DNA of 14,277 bases from Pseudomonas sp. Lineage in GTDB: Bacteria > Pseudomonadota > Gammaproteobacteria > Pseudomonadales > Pseudomonadaceae. Within the stretch, counting starts at the first letter, position 1. The number at the start of each line of letters is the position of its first letter. Under the pieces are notes generated by a model. It was not told the origin of the DNA. It saw only the letters and a program-made list of their open reading frames with translations, and did no database searches. The translations under genes and the position numbers were made by a program. The DNA is taken from positions 1 through 14,277 of the forward strand of contig JAQZAY010000074.1 of NCBI GenBank assembly GCA_029239415.1, given 5' to 3'. Shown piece by piece: positions 7,952 to 14,156 of the stretch.

Positions 7952-8093
7952 TGTATACCGCGTGGATGATCCCTGGGATATAGCCCAGCAGGGTCAGCAG
8001 GATGTTCAGCCAGAAGGCGCCCGCGAAACCGACCTGCAGGAACACACCCAGCGGGGGCAGGAGAATGGCGATGATGATACGGATCAGGTCCAT
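7935..8093 (-). CDS. Pmp3/YqaE family small membrane protein (52 aa)
   Basis: Read on the minus strand, this 52-residue protein starts MDLIRIIIAILLPPLGVFLQ and ends in IIAKR. Two hydrophobic helices (about 4-21 and 28-49) are joined by a short loop VGFAGAF. The LLPPLGVFLQ and [14 protein letters not shown] blocks are the signature of the UPF0057/Pmp3 proteolipid family. Members sit in the inner membrane and are linked to salt, osmotic or membrane-potential stress; the molecular activity is unclear. AGGAG (8102-8106 on the other strand) stands 8 nt before the ATG. The 3' end overlaps the end of the pqqM-like gene by 17 bp, tail to tail. It is probably monocistronic, since a terminator separates it from the upstream aminotransferase gene. 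Confidence 0.93.
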   Translation of the reverse strand: MDLIRIIIAILLPPLGVFLQVGFAGAFWLNILLTLLGYIPGIIHAVYIIAKR

Positions 8094-8101
8094 GAAAAAG
8101 G

Positions 8102-8106
8102 CTCCT
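8102..8106 (-). promoter_or_regulatory. Ribosome binding site of the Pmp3/YqaE-like gene
   Basis: AGGAG read on the minus strand lies 8 nt before the ATG at 8093. It supports the start of this 52-codon gene. Confidence 0.7.
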
Positions 8107-8121
8107 AGAGGTGAGTAGTAA

Positions 8122-8150
8122 CAGTGACTGCCGGGGCGCAGTAGAGGTTC
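8122..8150 (-). promoter_or_regulatory. Possible AlgU (sigma-E type) promoter of the Pmp3/YqaE-like gene
   Basis: On the minus strand, GAACCT (8150-8145) is followed after 17 nt by TCACTG (8127-8122). The Pseudomonas AlgU consensus is GAACTT, 16-17 nt, TCTGA or TCAAA. The -35 match is good and the -10 match partial. Spacing to the ribosome binding site is suitable, and envelope-stress control would suit the family. Chance remains a real explanation. Confidence 0.25.
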
Positions 8151-8177
8151 CCCCCTTGCCGGCCCACTTCGATCCGC

Positions 8178-8215
8178 AAAAAAACGCCCCGGGCCAAAGA
8201 CAGCAGGCCAGGGGC
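8178..8215 (-). terminator. Rho-independent terminator of the aminotransferase gene
   Basis: On the minus strand, GCCCC-T-GGCC pairs with GGCC-C-GGGGC (9 bp with one mismatch) around a 10-nt loop. It is followed by G and seven T. It lies about 50 nt after the aminotransferase stop and before the start of the Pmp3-like gene. The plus strand has no T-tract here, so it would not stop transcripts coming from the pqq operon. Confidence 0.8.
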
Positions 8216-8265
8216 GATGCGCAGAAACGCCAGACGGTTCCTTGGTTCCTCAATGTGCTGTCATC

Positions 8266-9537
8266 TCATGCTGGCACTACGCGTCGCTTGTGCTGCTTCC
8301 CCTGCATGCGGGTAAAGGCACGTGCCAGGCGCAGCAGCATCTCGTCGATATTGCCCCTGCTCACCGTCAGCGCCGGTGACAGGCGCACCACATCGGGCTG
8401 AGGCGCATTGAGCAGCAATCCTTCCTCGAGCGCGGCCCGTACAAGCGCCTGGGCGCAGTTCTCGCGCAGCTGCAGCCCCCACAGCAAACCCTGCCCGCGC
8501 ACTTCGCCCTGGCCGTAGCGGCCGGCCAGGCGGGCCAGACCGTCACGCAAGTGACGGCCGCGGTCTTGCACCTGCTCGAGAAAGCCGGGCTCGAGCACGG
8601 CCTCGAGCACGGCCAGGCCAGCCGCGCTCATCAGCGCGTTGCCGTGGTGGCTGCCCTCGAGTTCGCCAGGGGCCGCGCAGCAGGCCGTACCGCGGGCCAG
8701 CAAGGCTGCCAGGGGCACGCCGCCGCCCAGGCCCTTGCCCAGGGTGATGATGTCGGCGCGCACGCCATAGGTCTGCTCGGCCAGCAGCGCGCCGCAGCGG
8801 CCCACGCCGGTCTGCACTTCGTCGAGGATCAACAGGATGCCCAGTTCCCGACACAACTGCTCCACGCCCTTGAGATACTCCCGCGTGGCCGGGATGACCC
8901 CGGCCTCGCCCTGGATCGGCTCGAGCATGATCGCCACGGTGCGCGAATCGACCGCGGCATGCAGTGCCTCGAGGTCGTTGAACGGCACCTTGCTGAACCC
9001 CGGCAGACCGGGTTCGCAGCGCTTGCAGTCCGAAGGATCCGACGCGGACAGGCTCCCCAGGCTGCGCCCATGGCAGCCCTGGCTGGCGGTGATGATGTGA
9101 TAGGCACCGTTGCGATGCAGCTGGCCCCACTTGCGCGCCAGCTTGATCGCGCCTTCACAGGCCTCGGCACCACTGTTGAGCACATAGGCCTGGTCGCTGC
9201 CCGTGCTCTGGCACAGCCGGTTGACCAGGGCCAGCAGGCCGCGGCTGTGGAAGCCGGCGCCGGGGTTGATCAGCGACTGCATCTGACGGCCCAGGGCCTC
9301 GACCAGGACGCAGGGGGAATGCCCCAGGCTGTTGACCGCGCAGCCCTGGGTGAAGTCCAGGTAGGCGTGGCCCTCGCTGTCCCACAGCCATGAGCCCTGG
9401 CCGCGCACGAACACCTGGTCGGCATGCTCGGTGCCGGGCATCAGGCACTCCCGGGACAACGGCAAGGCCTGGGGCACGGCAACGGACTTGCGCTCGGCGA
9501 CAGCAGGCGTCTGTCGGCGCAGATTGAACAGGTTCAT
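8266..9537 (-). CDS. Class III PLP-dependent aminotransferase (ArgD/acetylornithine type)
   Basis: This 423-residue cytoplasmic aminotransferase has the fold-type I class III landmarks. SGAEACEGAIK (122-132) binds the cofactor phosphate. Asp239 in ILLILDEVQTGVGR pairs with the pyridine nitrogen. Lys268 in ITLGKGLGGGVPLA forms the Schiff base with PLP. Arg392 and surrounding VVRLSPAL probably bind the acceptor carboxylate. The family moves amino groups from omega-amino compounds such as acetylornithine, putrescine or GABA to 2-oxoglutarate. An N-terminal extension of about 20 residues and a D-C-K-R-C segment (170-174) differ from typical ArgD, so the substrate is open. The ATG follows GGAG by 5 nt. 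It is divergent from a LysR regulator gene, its likely controller. As I recall, the P. fluorescens B16 cluster has an aminotransferase, pqqI, near the pqq genes; equivalence is not shown here. Confidence 0.88.
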   Translation of the reverse strand: MNLFNLRRQTPAVAERKSVAVPQALPLSRECLMPGTEHADQVFVRGQGSWLWDSEGHAYLDFTQGCAVNSLGHSPCVLVEALGRQMQSLINPGAGFHSRGLLALVNRLCQSTGSDQAYVLNSGAEACEGAIKLARKWGQLHRNGAYHIITASQGCHGRSLGSLSASDPSDCKRCEPGLPGFSKVPFNDLEALHAAVDSRTVAIMLEPIQGEAGVIPATREYLKGVEQLCRELGILLILDEVQTGVGRCGALLAEQTYGVRADIITLGKGLGGGVPLAALLARGTACCAAPGELEGSHHGNALMSAAGLAVLEAVLEPGFLEQVQDRGRHLRDGLARLAGRYGQGEVRGQGLLWGLQLRENCAQALVRAALEEGLLLNAPQPDVVRLSPALTVSRGNIDEMLLRLARAFTRMQGKQHKRRVVPA

Positions 9538-9574
9538 GCAGGCTCCAGCGGATCACGGTATCGAGTGCCAAGGC

Positions 9575-9591
9575 CCTGGTCATGTGCCAGG
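9575..9591. promoter_or_regulatory. Dyad CCTGG-N7-CCAGG in the aminotransferase leader
   Basis: This perfect 5-bp inverted repeat with a 7-nt spacer lies 38 bp upstream of the aminotransferase ATG. It shares its N7 geometry with the dyad at 9603-9619, 28 bp away centre to centre, but not its sequence. It may be a regulator site or chance. Confidence 0.25.
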
Positions 9592-9602
9592 AAATGCTGC
9601 GG

Positions 9603-9619
9603 ATCAGCTCAAGACTGAT
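9603..9619. promoter_or_regulatory. Dyad ATCAG-N7-CTGAT in the divergent spacer
   Basis: A perfect 5-bp inverted repeat in the spacer shared by the aminotransferase and LysR genes. It overlaps the -35 region of the proposed lysR promoter (CTGATT at 9615). It is a candidate operator for the LysR protein, although the spacing differs from the classic T-N11-A box. Confidence 0.3.
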
Positions 9620-9642
9620 TGTTTGCCTTGCCTATCTAAAAT
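9615..9642 (+). promoter_or_regulatory. Candidate lysR promoter
   Basis: TAAAAT at 9637-9642 matches the -10 consensus at five of six positions. CTGATT at 9615-9620, 16 bp upstream, is a weak -35. The start point would fall near 9649, giving a leader of about 120 nt. The ATCAG-N7-CTGAT dyad covers the -35. Confidence 0.3.
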
Positions 9643-9754
9643 CCATTGCTCTCCGGGCTCTGGAGCGTCTATGCGCATCCTGCAAGCTCCCGGAACAGGG
9701 CGTAGACTAGGCCTCCGTCGGCCCTTGGGCCATTTGGTTTTTCCAGCTTTTTCG

Positions 9755-9769
9755 ATAAGTACAGCTTAT
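9755..9769 (+). promoter_or_regulatory. LysR-type T-N11-A dyad overlapping the lysR start codon
   Basis: ATAAG (9755-9759) and CTTAT (9765-9769) form a perfect inverted repeat with a 5-nt spacer, containing the T-N11-A core expected for LysR-family binding sites. The right arm includes the first two bases of the lysR ATG (9768-9770). No Shine-Dalgarno-like sequence is seen upstream of this ATG. Binding here would be expected to repress lysR itself. Inferred from shape only. Confidence 0.45.
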
Positions 9770-10694
9770 GGATTTTCGCCAACTGCGTTATTTCGTCGCG
9801 GTGTATGAAGAAGGCCACGTGGGACGGGCGGCAGAGCGCCTGTCGCTGTCCCAACCCGCCCTTTCGCAACAGGTCCGCCAGCTTGAACACAGCCTCGATG
9901 TCAGCCTGTTCGAGCGCAGCAACAAGCGCCTGCTGCCGACCCTGGCCGCGCACACCCTGTACAACCATGCCCTGCCCTTGCTGGATGGCCTGCAGCGCGC
10001 CCGCGAGGCCCTTGGCAGCTTCAAGGGCCAATCGTTGCGTACCCTGGCCATCGGCGTGCTCCAGACCGTGCGCCCAAGCCTGGTACCACGCTTGCTGGAG
10101 CGGGTACGCAAGGCGCAGCCGCACCTTGTCGTGCAGATCTATGAACTCTCGGGCCTGGAGATCGAGCGGCGCCTGCTCAACGGTAGCCTGGACATCGGCA
10201 TCAGCTACCTGCCGCCGCGCCAACCAGGCCTGCACGGCTTGCTGCTGTACGAGGACGAGCTGCAACTTGTCATTCCCGATACCCATCCCTTGAAGGAATT
10301 CAAGAAGGTCTCGATCCAGCAAGCTGCCGAGCTGCCTTTGCTCATGCTGGGGGAGGAGTTCCAGATTCGACGAATCTGGGAGGCGCAACTGGCGGCATTG
10401 GGGCGCCGCCCCCAAGTGCAGGCAGAGATGAACAACATGGGCGGTATTCTCGACAGCCTGGCCCATACGTCGCTGGCCACCATCTTGCCTGGACGGGCCA
10501 AGGAGGCCGCGCACGACCAGGAGGAACTGCTGTGGAAACCGCTGAGCGAACCCAGGGTGCCGCTGAAGGTAGGCCTGGTGTTTCGCGACGCGCAACGCCA
10601 GCAGGCCTCGGTCGAGCTGCTTCGTACATTGCTTGAGGAAGAATCTGACCCCCGTTATCCCGGAGTCTCACCGCTGGACGTGCTTGGCGGATAA
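9768..10694 (+). CDS. LysR-type transcriptional regulator
   Basis: The protein has 308 residues, the standard LysR length. It opens with MDFRQLRYFVAVYEEGHVGR and has the winged helix-turn-helix around residues 17-60 (RAAERLSLSQPALSQQVRQL is the recognition region). A linker helix follows to about 88 and a periplasmic-binding-protein-like effector domain runs from about 92 to 295, with a CynR-like sequence character. It binds DNA as a dimer or tetramer in the cytoplasm and responds to a small molecule that cannot be read from the sequence. It is transcribed away from the aminotransferase gene across a 230-bp spacer, so that gene is the likely target, with autorepression. The start is canonical for the family although no ribosome binding site is visible. 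As I recall, a LysR-type gene (pqqH) lies in the pqq cluster of P. fluorescens B16. Confidence 0.93.
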   Translation: MDFRQLRYFVAVYEEGHVGRAAERLSLSQPALSQQVRQLEHSLDVSLFERSNKRLLPTLAAHTLYNHALPLLDGLQRAREALGSFKGQSLRTLAIGVLQTVRPSLVPRLLERVRKAQPHLVVQIYELSGLEIERRLLNGSLDIGISYLPPRQPGLHGLLLYEDELQLVIPDTHPLKEFKKVSIQQAAELPLLMLGEEFQIRRIWEAQLAALGRRPQVQAEMNNMGGILDSLAHTSLATILPGRAKEAAHDQEELLWKPLSEPRVPLKVGLVFRDAQRQQASVELLRTLLEEESDPRYPGVSPLDVLGG

Positions 10695-10707
10695 ATCACG
10701 CGCACAA

Positions 10708-10735
10708 GGAAAACCCCGCCGAAGCGGGGTTTTCC
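10708..10735. terminator. Bidirectional Rho-independent terminator between lysR and the acyl-CoA dehydrogenase gene
   Basis: A perfect 12-bp stem, left arm GGAAAACCCCGC, closes a CGAA loop on the plus strand and a TTCG loop on the minus strand. The minus-strand loop is the very stable C(UUCG)G type. Both strands carry an A-tract before and a T-tract after the GC core. It lies 13 nt after the lysR stop and can also stop transcripts of the convergent dehydrogenase gene. Confidence 0.88.
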
Positions 10736-10834
10736 AGACTGTTTCCCTGACATCCTTATCGCCCCGCCGCCCTGGCAGGAATCCTACATTCCGTGTTCTG
10801 TCCTTTGCGCTTCCTGCGCTGCGTCCATGTGAGA

Positions 10835-10858
10835 AAGATTAACGGTGGATCCAATCTT
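10835..10858. repeat. Inverted repeat AAGATT-N12-AATCTT
   Basis: A perfect 6-bp inverted repeat in the gap between the two convergent genes, with GGATCC in the spacer. There is no T-tract. The role is unknown. Confidence 0.3.
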
Positions 10859-10882
10859 AGGATAGAGGCGAAACGTCACCAC

Positions 10883-10908
10883 GGCGTGTAGGAAAAAGCT
10901 TACACGCC
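10883..10908. repeat. 8-bp hairpin after the acyl-CoA dehydrogenase gene
   Basis: GGCGTGTA (10883-10890) and TACACGCC (10901-10908) are perfect inverted copies around a 10-nt A-rich loop. It begins 11 nt after the dehydrogenase stop on the minus strand. No T-tract follows on either strand, so it is more likely an mRNA 3'-end stabiliser or protein site than an intrinsic terminator. Confidence 0.5.
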
Positions 10909-10919
10909 ACTTGATATTG

Positions 10920-12698
10920 TCAGAACTGCTCCTGGTCCAGCAGGTACAACGAAGCGCTACCGGCTTTTACCGAGGCTGCCAGCGAATGAATGCGTGGCAG
11001 CAAGCGAGCGAAATAGAAGCGGGCCGTGCCGAGCTTGGCGGCATAGAAGTCGTCCTCGCCCTGGCGTGCCAGTGCGGCGCGGGCCATCAGCGCCCACATG
11101 TAGGCATAGGCGGTATAGCCAAAGGCGTGCAGGTACTCCATCGAGGCGGCACCGATCTCGTTCGGATCAGTCCTGGCACGGTCCAGTACCCAGGCAGTCA
11201 GGTCGTCGAGCTGCTCGAGCGCGGCGCCCAGGGGCTTGGCGAACTCACCCAGCTGGCTATCGGCGCTGGCAACGAACTGGCGGATCTCCTCGGCGAACAG
11301 GCTGTACAACGCGCCGCCGCTGCCAACCACCTTGCGACCCATCAAGTCGAGCGCCTGGATACCGTTGGTGCCTTCGTAGATCTGGGTAATGCGCACGTCG
11401 CGCACCAGTTGCTCCTGGCCCCACTCGCGGATATAGCCATGGCCGCCGAACACCTGCTGGCCATGCACCGCGGCTTCCAGGCCCAGGTCGGTCAGGAAGG
11501 CCTTGGCCACCGGCGTCAACAGCGCGACCAGGTCTTCGCCACGTTTGCGCGCGACCGGGTCTTCGCTGTACTTCGCGGTGTCCAGCTGCATCGCCACATA
11601 GCTGGAAAATGCACGACCGCCCTCATTGAAGGCTTTCATGGTCAGCAGCATGCGCCGCACATCCGGGTGGACAATGATGGGATCGGCTGCCTTGTCCCGG
11701 GCCTGCGGGCCCGTCGGGGCACGGCTTTGCAAGCGGCCCCGGGCATATTCGATGGCGTTCTGGTAGGAGCGTTCAGCCGACGCCAGGCCCTGGATGCCCA
11801 CGCCCAGGCGTTCGTAGTTCATCATCGTGAACATGGCCGCCAGGCCCCGGTTCGCCTCGCCGACCAGGTACCCGACCGCGCCGTCGAAGTTCATCACGCA
11901 GGTGGCCGAGGCCTGGATGCCCATCTTGTGCTCGATCGAACCGCAATTGACCGAGTTGCGCTCGCCCAGGCTGCCATCGGCATTGACCAGGAACTTGGGG
12001 ACCAGCAACAGCGAGATACCCTTGGGTCCCGCTGGCGCATCGGGCAGCTTGGCAAGCACCAGGTGGATGATGTTTTCGGTCAGGTCATGCTCGCCGCCGG
12101 TGATGAAGATCTTGGTCCCGGTGACCGTGTAGCTGCCATCGGCCTGGGGCTGTGCGCGGGTGCGGATGATGCCCAGGTCGGTACCGGCATGGGGCTCGGT
12201 CAGGCACATCGAGCCAGCCCAGGTGCCAGCGTACATGTTGGGCAGGTACTGCCTCTTGAGCGCTTCGCTGGCGTGGGCGTTGATCGACAGGCAGGCCCCG
12301 GCGGTCAGCATGGGATACAGGCCGAAGGACAGGCTCGAAGCGTTGACCATTTCCTCGACCTGGGCGCTCACCACCTTGGGCATGCCCATGCCGCCGTAGG
12401 CGGGATCACCTCCCACGCCCACCCAGCCCCCCTCGGCATAGGTCTTGTAGGCTTCGACAAAGCCGGCCGGCGTGCGCACCGTACCGTTGTCCCACTGGCA
12501 ACCCTGTTCGTCCGCGGCACGGTTCAGCGGCGCGATGCTCCTGCCCGTGACCTTGCCGGCTTCCTCGAGCACCGCCATGGCGGTTTCTTCATCGACCTGC
12601 TCGGCCAGGGCCGGCATCTGCGCCCAGAGGCGTGACACCTCGAAGACTTCATTGAGAACGAAGCGCATATCGCGCAGGGGCGCTTTATAGTCAGCCAT
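10920..12698 (-). CDS. Acyl-CoA dehydrogenase (long, C-terminally extended subfamily)
   Basis: The protein has 592 residues, about 200 more than classical acyl-CoA dehydrogenases. This marks the subfamily with an N-terminal cap and an extra C-terminal helical domain (about 470-592). The FAD/substrate segment MCLTEPHAGTD is at 164-174 and the KIFITGGEHDL strand at 196-206. The catalytic base is most likely Glu442 in QIYEGTNGIQALDLMGRK. The enzyme oxidises an acyl-CoA to the 2-enoyl-CoA, passing electrons to ETF. Chain length or aryl preference is not readable; relatives act on medium- or long-chain and phenylacyl-CoA, and 3-methylthiopropionyl-CoA dehydrogenase (DmdC) shares the architecture. 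The start has GAGG 5 nt upstream. Hairpin and dyad sequences lie in its upstream region. The gene is convergent with lysR and probably unrelated to PQQ. Confidence 0.92.
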   Translation of the reverse strand: MADYKAPLRDMRFVLNEVFEVSRLWAQMPALAEQVDEETAMAVLEEAGKVTGRSIAPLNRAADEQGCQWDNGTVRTPAGFVEAYKTYAEGGWVGVGGDPAYGGMGMPKVVSAQVEEMVNASSLSFGLYPMLTAGACLSINAHASEALKRQYLPNMYAGTWAGSMCLTEPHAGTDLGIIRTRAQPQADGSYTVTGTKIFITGGEHDLTENIIHLVLAKLPDAPAGPKGISLLLVPKFLVNADGSLGERNSVNCGSIEHKMGIQASATCVMNFDGAVGYLVGEANRGLAAMFTMMNYERLGVGIQGLASAERSYQNAIEYARGRLQSRAPTGPQARDKAADPIIVHPDVRRMLLTMKAFNEGGRAFSSYVAMQLDTAKYSEDPVARKRGEDLVALLTPVAKAFLTDLGLEAAVHGQQVFGGHGYIREWGQEQLVRDVRITQIYEGTNGIQALDLMGRKVVGSGGALYSLFAEEIRQFVASADSQLGEFAKPLGAALEQLDDLTAWVLDRARTDPNEIGAASMEYLHAFGYTAYAYMWALMARAALARQGEDDFYAAKLGTARFYFARLLPRIHSLAASVKAGSASLYLLDQEQF

Positions 12699-12724
12699 GG
12701 CTACCTCTCGCTAGTAGGGCGGGG

Positions 12725-12742
12725 ACGGTCCCGCAGGACCGT
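12725..12742 (-). promoter_or_regulatory. Hairpin upstream of the acyl-CoA dehydrogenase gene
   Basis: ACGGTCC and GGACCGT form a perfect 7-bp stem around a 4-nt loop, 27 nt before the ATG on the minus strand. No T-tract follows. It could be a leader element, a terminator remnant from the upstream cyclase gene, or an operator. Confidence 0.4.
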
Positions 12743-12749
12743 GGCACTG

Positions 12750-12775
12750 TTGTTTCAGGGAGTGTAACTGAACAA
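12750..12775. promoter_or_regulatory. Imperfect dyad upstream of the acyl-CoA dehydrogenase gene
   Basis: TTGTTTCAG (12750-12758) and CTGAACAA (12768-12775) are inverted copies with one extra base, around 9 nt. Fatty-acid regulators of the TetR family bind dyads of this size near such genes, so a regulator site is plausible. The sequence does not match a motif I can name. Confidence 0.3.
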
Positions 12776-12822
12776 CTTTTGCGAGACATAGGGTCATCAT
12801 GCGACCAGATAGTCGGCCCAGG

Positions 12823-14103
12823 TCACGCCATTCGTACGGCACCCCTGCGCGCCTGCCAACCCCATGTCATCACGCAATTACGGCCCGCGGCCTTGGCGTT
12901 GTAGAGCGCCTCGTCCGCCGACTTGAGCACTTGTTCAGGATTGCGATGGTCCATTTGCCGCTCGGCGATCCCGATACTGATGGTGACCGAGACCGTACCG
13001 GCTGCAGCGAGTGCGCGACGCTTGCGACCGACCTGGTCGTCCTGCGGACGGTCCTGGTTGCGCAGATGCATAGCGTAGTTGGCAATCACCTCGCGCACCG
13101 CCTCCAGATGCGGCAAGCATTGCTCGGCGGTCCTTGCGGCGAACACCAGGGCAAATTCCTCACCACCGTAGCGATAGGCCTTGCCCCCGCCGGTGACCTT
13201 CGACAGCTTGCTGGCCACCAGCCGCAGTACCTGGTCGCCGACATCGTGGCCATGGGTATCGTTGAATTTCTTGAAATGATCGACGTCGATCATCGCCAGT
13301 ACATAGTTGCGGCCCAAGCGCTGCATGCGCTCGTTGAGCGCGCGGCGTCCGGGCAGGCCGGTCAGTTCGTCGCGAAAGGCCATCTGATAGGCCTCGTGGG
13401 CCACCGCCGCGGCGATCATCAGCATGACCTGGCTGCACATCACGTTCAGCGTGAAAGGCAGGATGAAGGTCTTGGGCAGCATCCAGAAAATGCCCACCAG
13501 CCCGGTGAGCTGCGCCGCGTGCAAGGGTCGTGGCTCACGCAGGTACTGCGCCAGCAACAGGATGAACACGCCGAGGAACAACGGGTAGACCAACTGGATC
13601 AGGTTCATCCACCGACCATGCAACACGGGCCAGCGGATCTCGGCCAGCCACACCTGCACCGAATGTGGATAACTCTGCTCGAGTGCCACGGCCACTGCGC
13701 CGACTGCCAGCAGCACGGCGAAGCGGGCGAGCATGTCCTGAAGCAGGTGCGTGCGCTCTTGCCAGGCGGCATACAGGCCGAACATCGCCGGCAGCAGCAG
13801 GCAGACCAGATGGAAGATGACCGCGGCGTCAGCGCGCACCTGGCCATTGTCCCGATAGAAGTCGGTCTGGGTGTCGAGCAGGTAGTACGCGATGTAGACC
13901 GTGACCATCATGAACAGCTCGCGCTGCCGGCGGTACACGGCGCAATAGGCGCCGCCAAGCAGCAGCACCAGCGTGGGCAGCACGTTGAACAGGGAGGTGA
14001 AGAATACGTTGAGGTCTTTCACATACGCGGCCCCTAGCCCCGACAAGAGCAGGCACAGCGAAGGCAGGAAATGGCTCGCGCGTACAGCGGATAAACGAAA
14101 CAA
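12823..14103 (-). CDS. Membrane-anchored GGDEF diguanylate cyclase
   Basis: The protein makes cyclic di-GMP from two GTP at the inner membrane. From the TTG at 14103 it has 426 residues. About six or seven hydrophobic segments fill residues 10-235, followed by a GGDEF domain (about 242-415). Its motifs are DELTGLPGRRAL (245-256), IDVDHFKKFNDTHGHDVGD with metal-binding Asp273, and the active-site GGEEF at 313-317. The RxxD inhibitory site expected just upstream of GGEEF is absent (KVTGGGKAYRY stands there), so product inhibition by that route is unlikely. The TTG at 14103 has GGAG 6 nt upstream. A TTG at 14115 would add four residues but has no ribosome binding site. The membrane part is not a family I can name, so the signal is unknown. 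Confidence 0.9.
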   Translation of the reverse strand: MFRLSAVRASHFLPSLCLLLSGLGAAYVKDLNVFFTSLFNVLPTLVLLLGGAYCAVYRRQRELFMMVTVYIAYYLLDTQTDFYRDNGQVRADAAVIFHLVCLLLPAMFGLYAAWQERTHLLQDMLARFAVLLAVGAVAVALEQSYPHSVQVWLAEIRWPVLHGRWMNLIQLVYPLFLGVFILLLAQYLREPRPLHAAQLTGLVGIFWMLPKTFILPFTLNVMCSQVMLMIAAAVAHEAYQMAFRDELTGLPGRRALNERMQRLGRNYVLAMIDVDHFKKFNDTHGHDVGDQVLRLVASKLSKVTGGGKAYRYGGEEFALVFAARTAEQCLPHLEAVREVIANYAMHLRNQDRPQDDQVGRKRRALAAAGTVSVTISIGIAERQMDHRNPEQVLKSADEALYNAKAAGRNCVMTWGWQARRGAVRMA

Positions 14104-14109
14104 GGGAAT

Positions 14110-14113
14110 CTCC
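14110..14113 (-). promoter_or_regulatory. Ribosome binding site favouring the TTG start at 14103
   Basis: GGAG read on the minus strand stands 6 nt before the TTG at 14103. The other in-frame TTG, at 14115, contains this GGAG in its second codon and has no Shine-Dalgarno match upstream. Confidence 0.5.
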
Positions 14114-14124
14114 AACCCGGCAGA

Positions 14125-14156
14125 CCGATAATGGCATTGTGCCGTTAATGTATCGG
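14125..14156. promoter_or_regulatory. Nested dyad upstream of the diguanylate cyclase gene
   Basis: CCGATA (14125-14130) and TATCGG (14151-14156) are perfect inverted copies. Between and partly over them, TAATGGCA and TGCCGTTA (14129-14147) form an 8-bp arm pair with one wobble around TTG. It lies 21 bp before the TTG start at 14103. It may be an operator or a leader hairpin. Confidence 0.4.

Noticed and set aside
9720..9731. Palindrome GGCCCTTGGGCC followed by a T-rich stretch upstream of lysR, resembling a terminator
   Set aside because: The usable stem is only 4 bp, and no plus-strand gene precedes it that would need a terminator; probably a chance GC palindrome.
10911..12635. 574-residue plus-strand frame opposite the acyl-CoA dehydrogenase
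   Set aside because: The dehydrogenase reading has all family motifs. The opposite frame is rich in His, Gln and Arg with no domain, as expected for an antisense shadow.
12742..12757. Sigma-54-like TGGCAC-N5-TTTCA on the plus strand
   Set aside because: The essential GC of the -12 element is missing and it points towards the 3' end of the cyclase gene, where no plus-strand gene begins.
12799..14037. 412-residue plus-strand frame opposite the diguanylate cyclase
   Set aside because: Shadow of the GGEEF gene; composition is His/Gln-rich and no family is recognisable.
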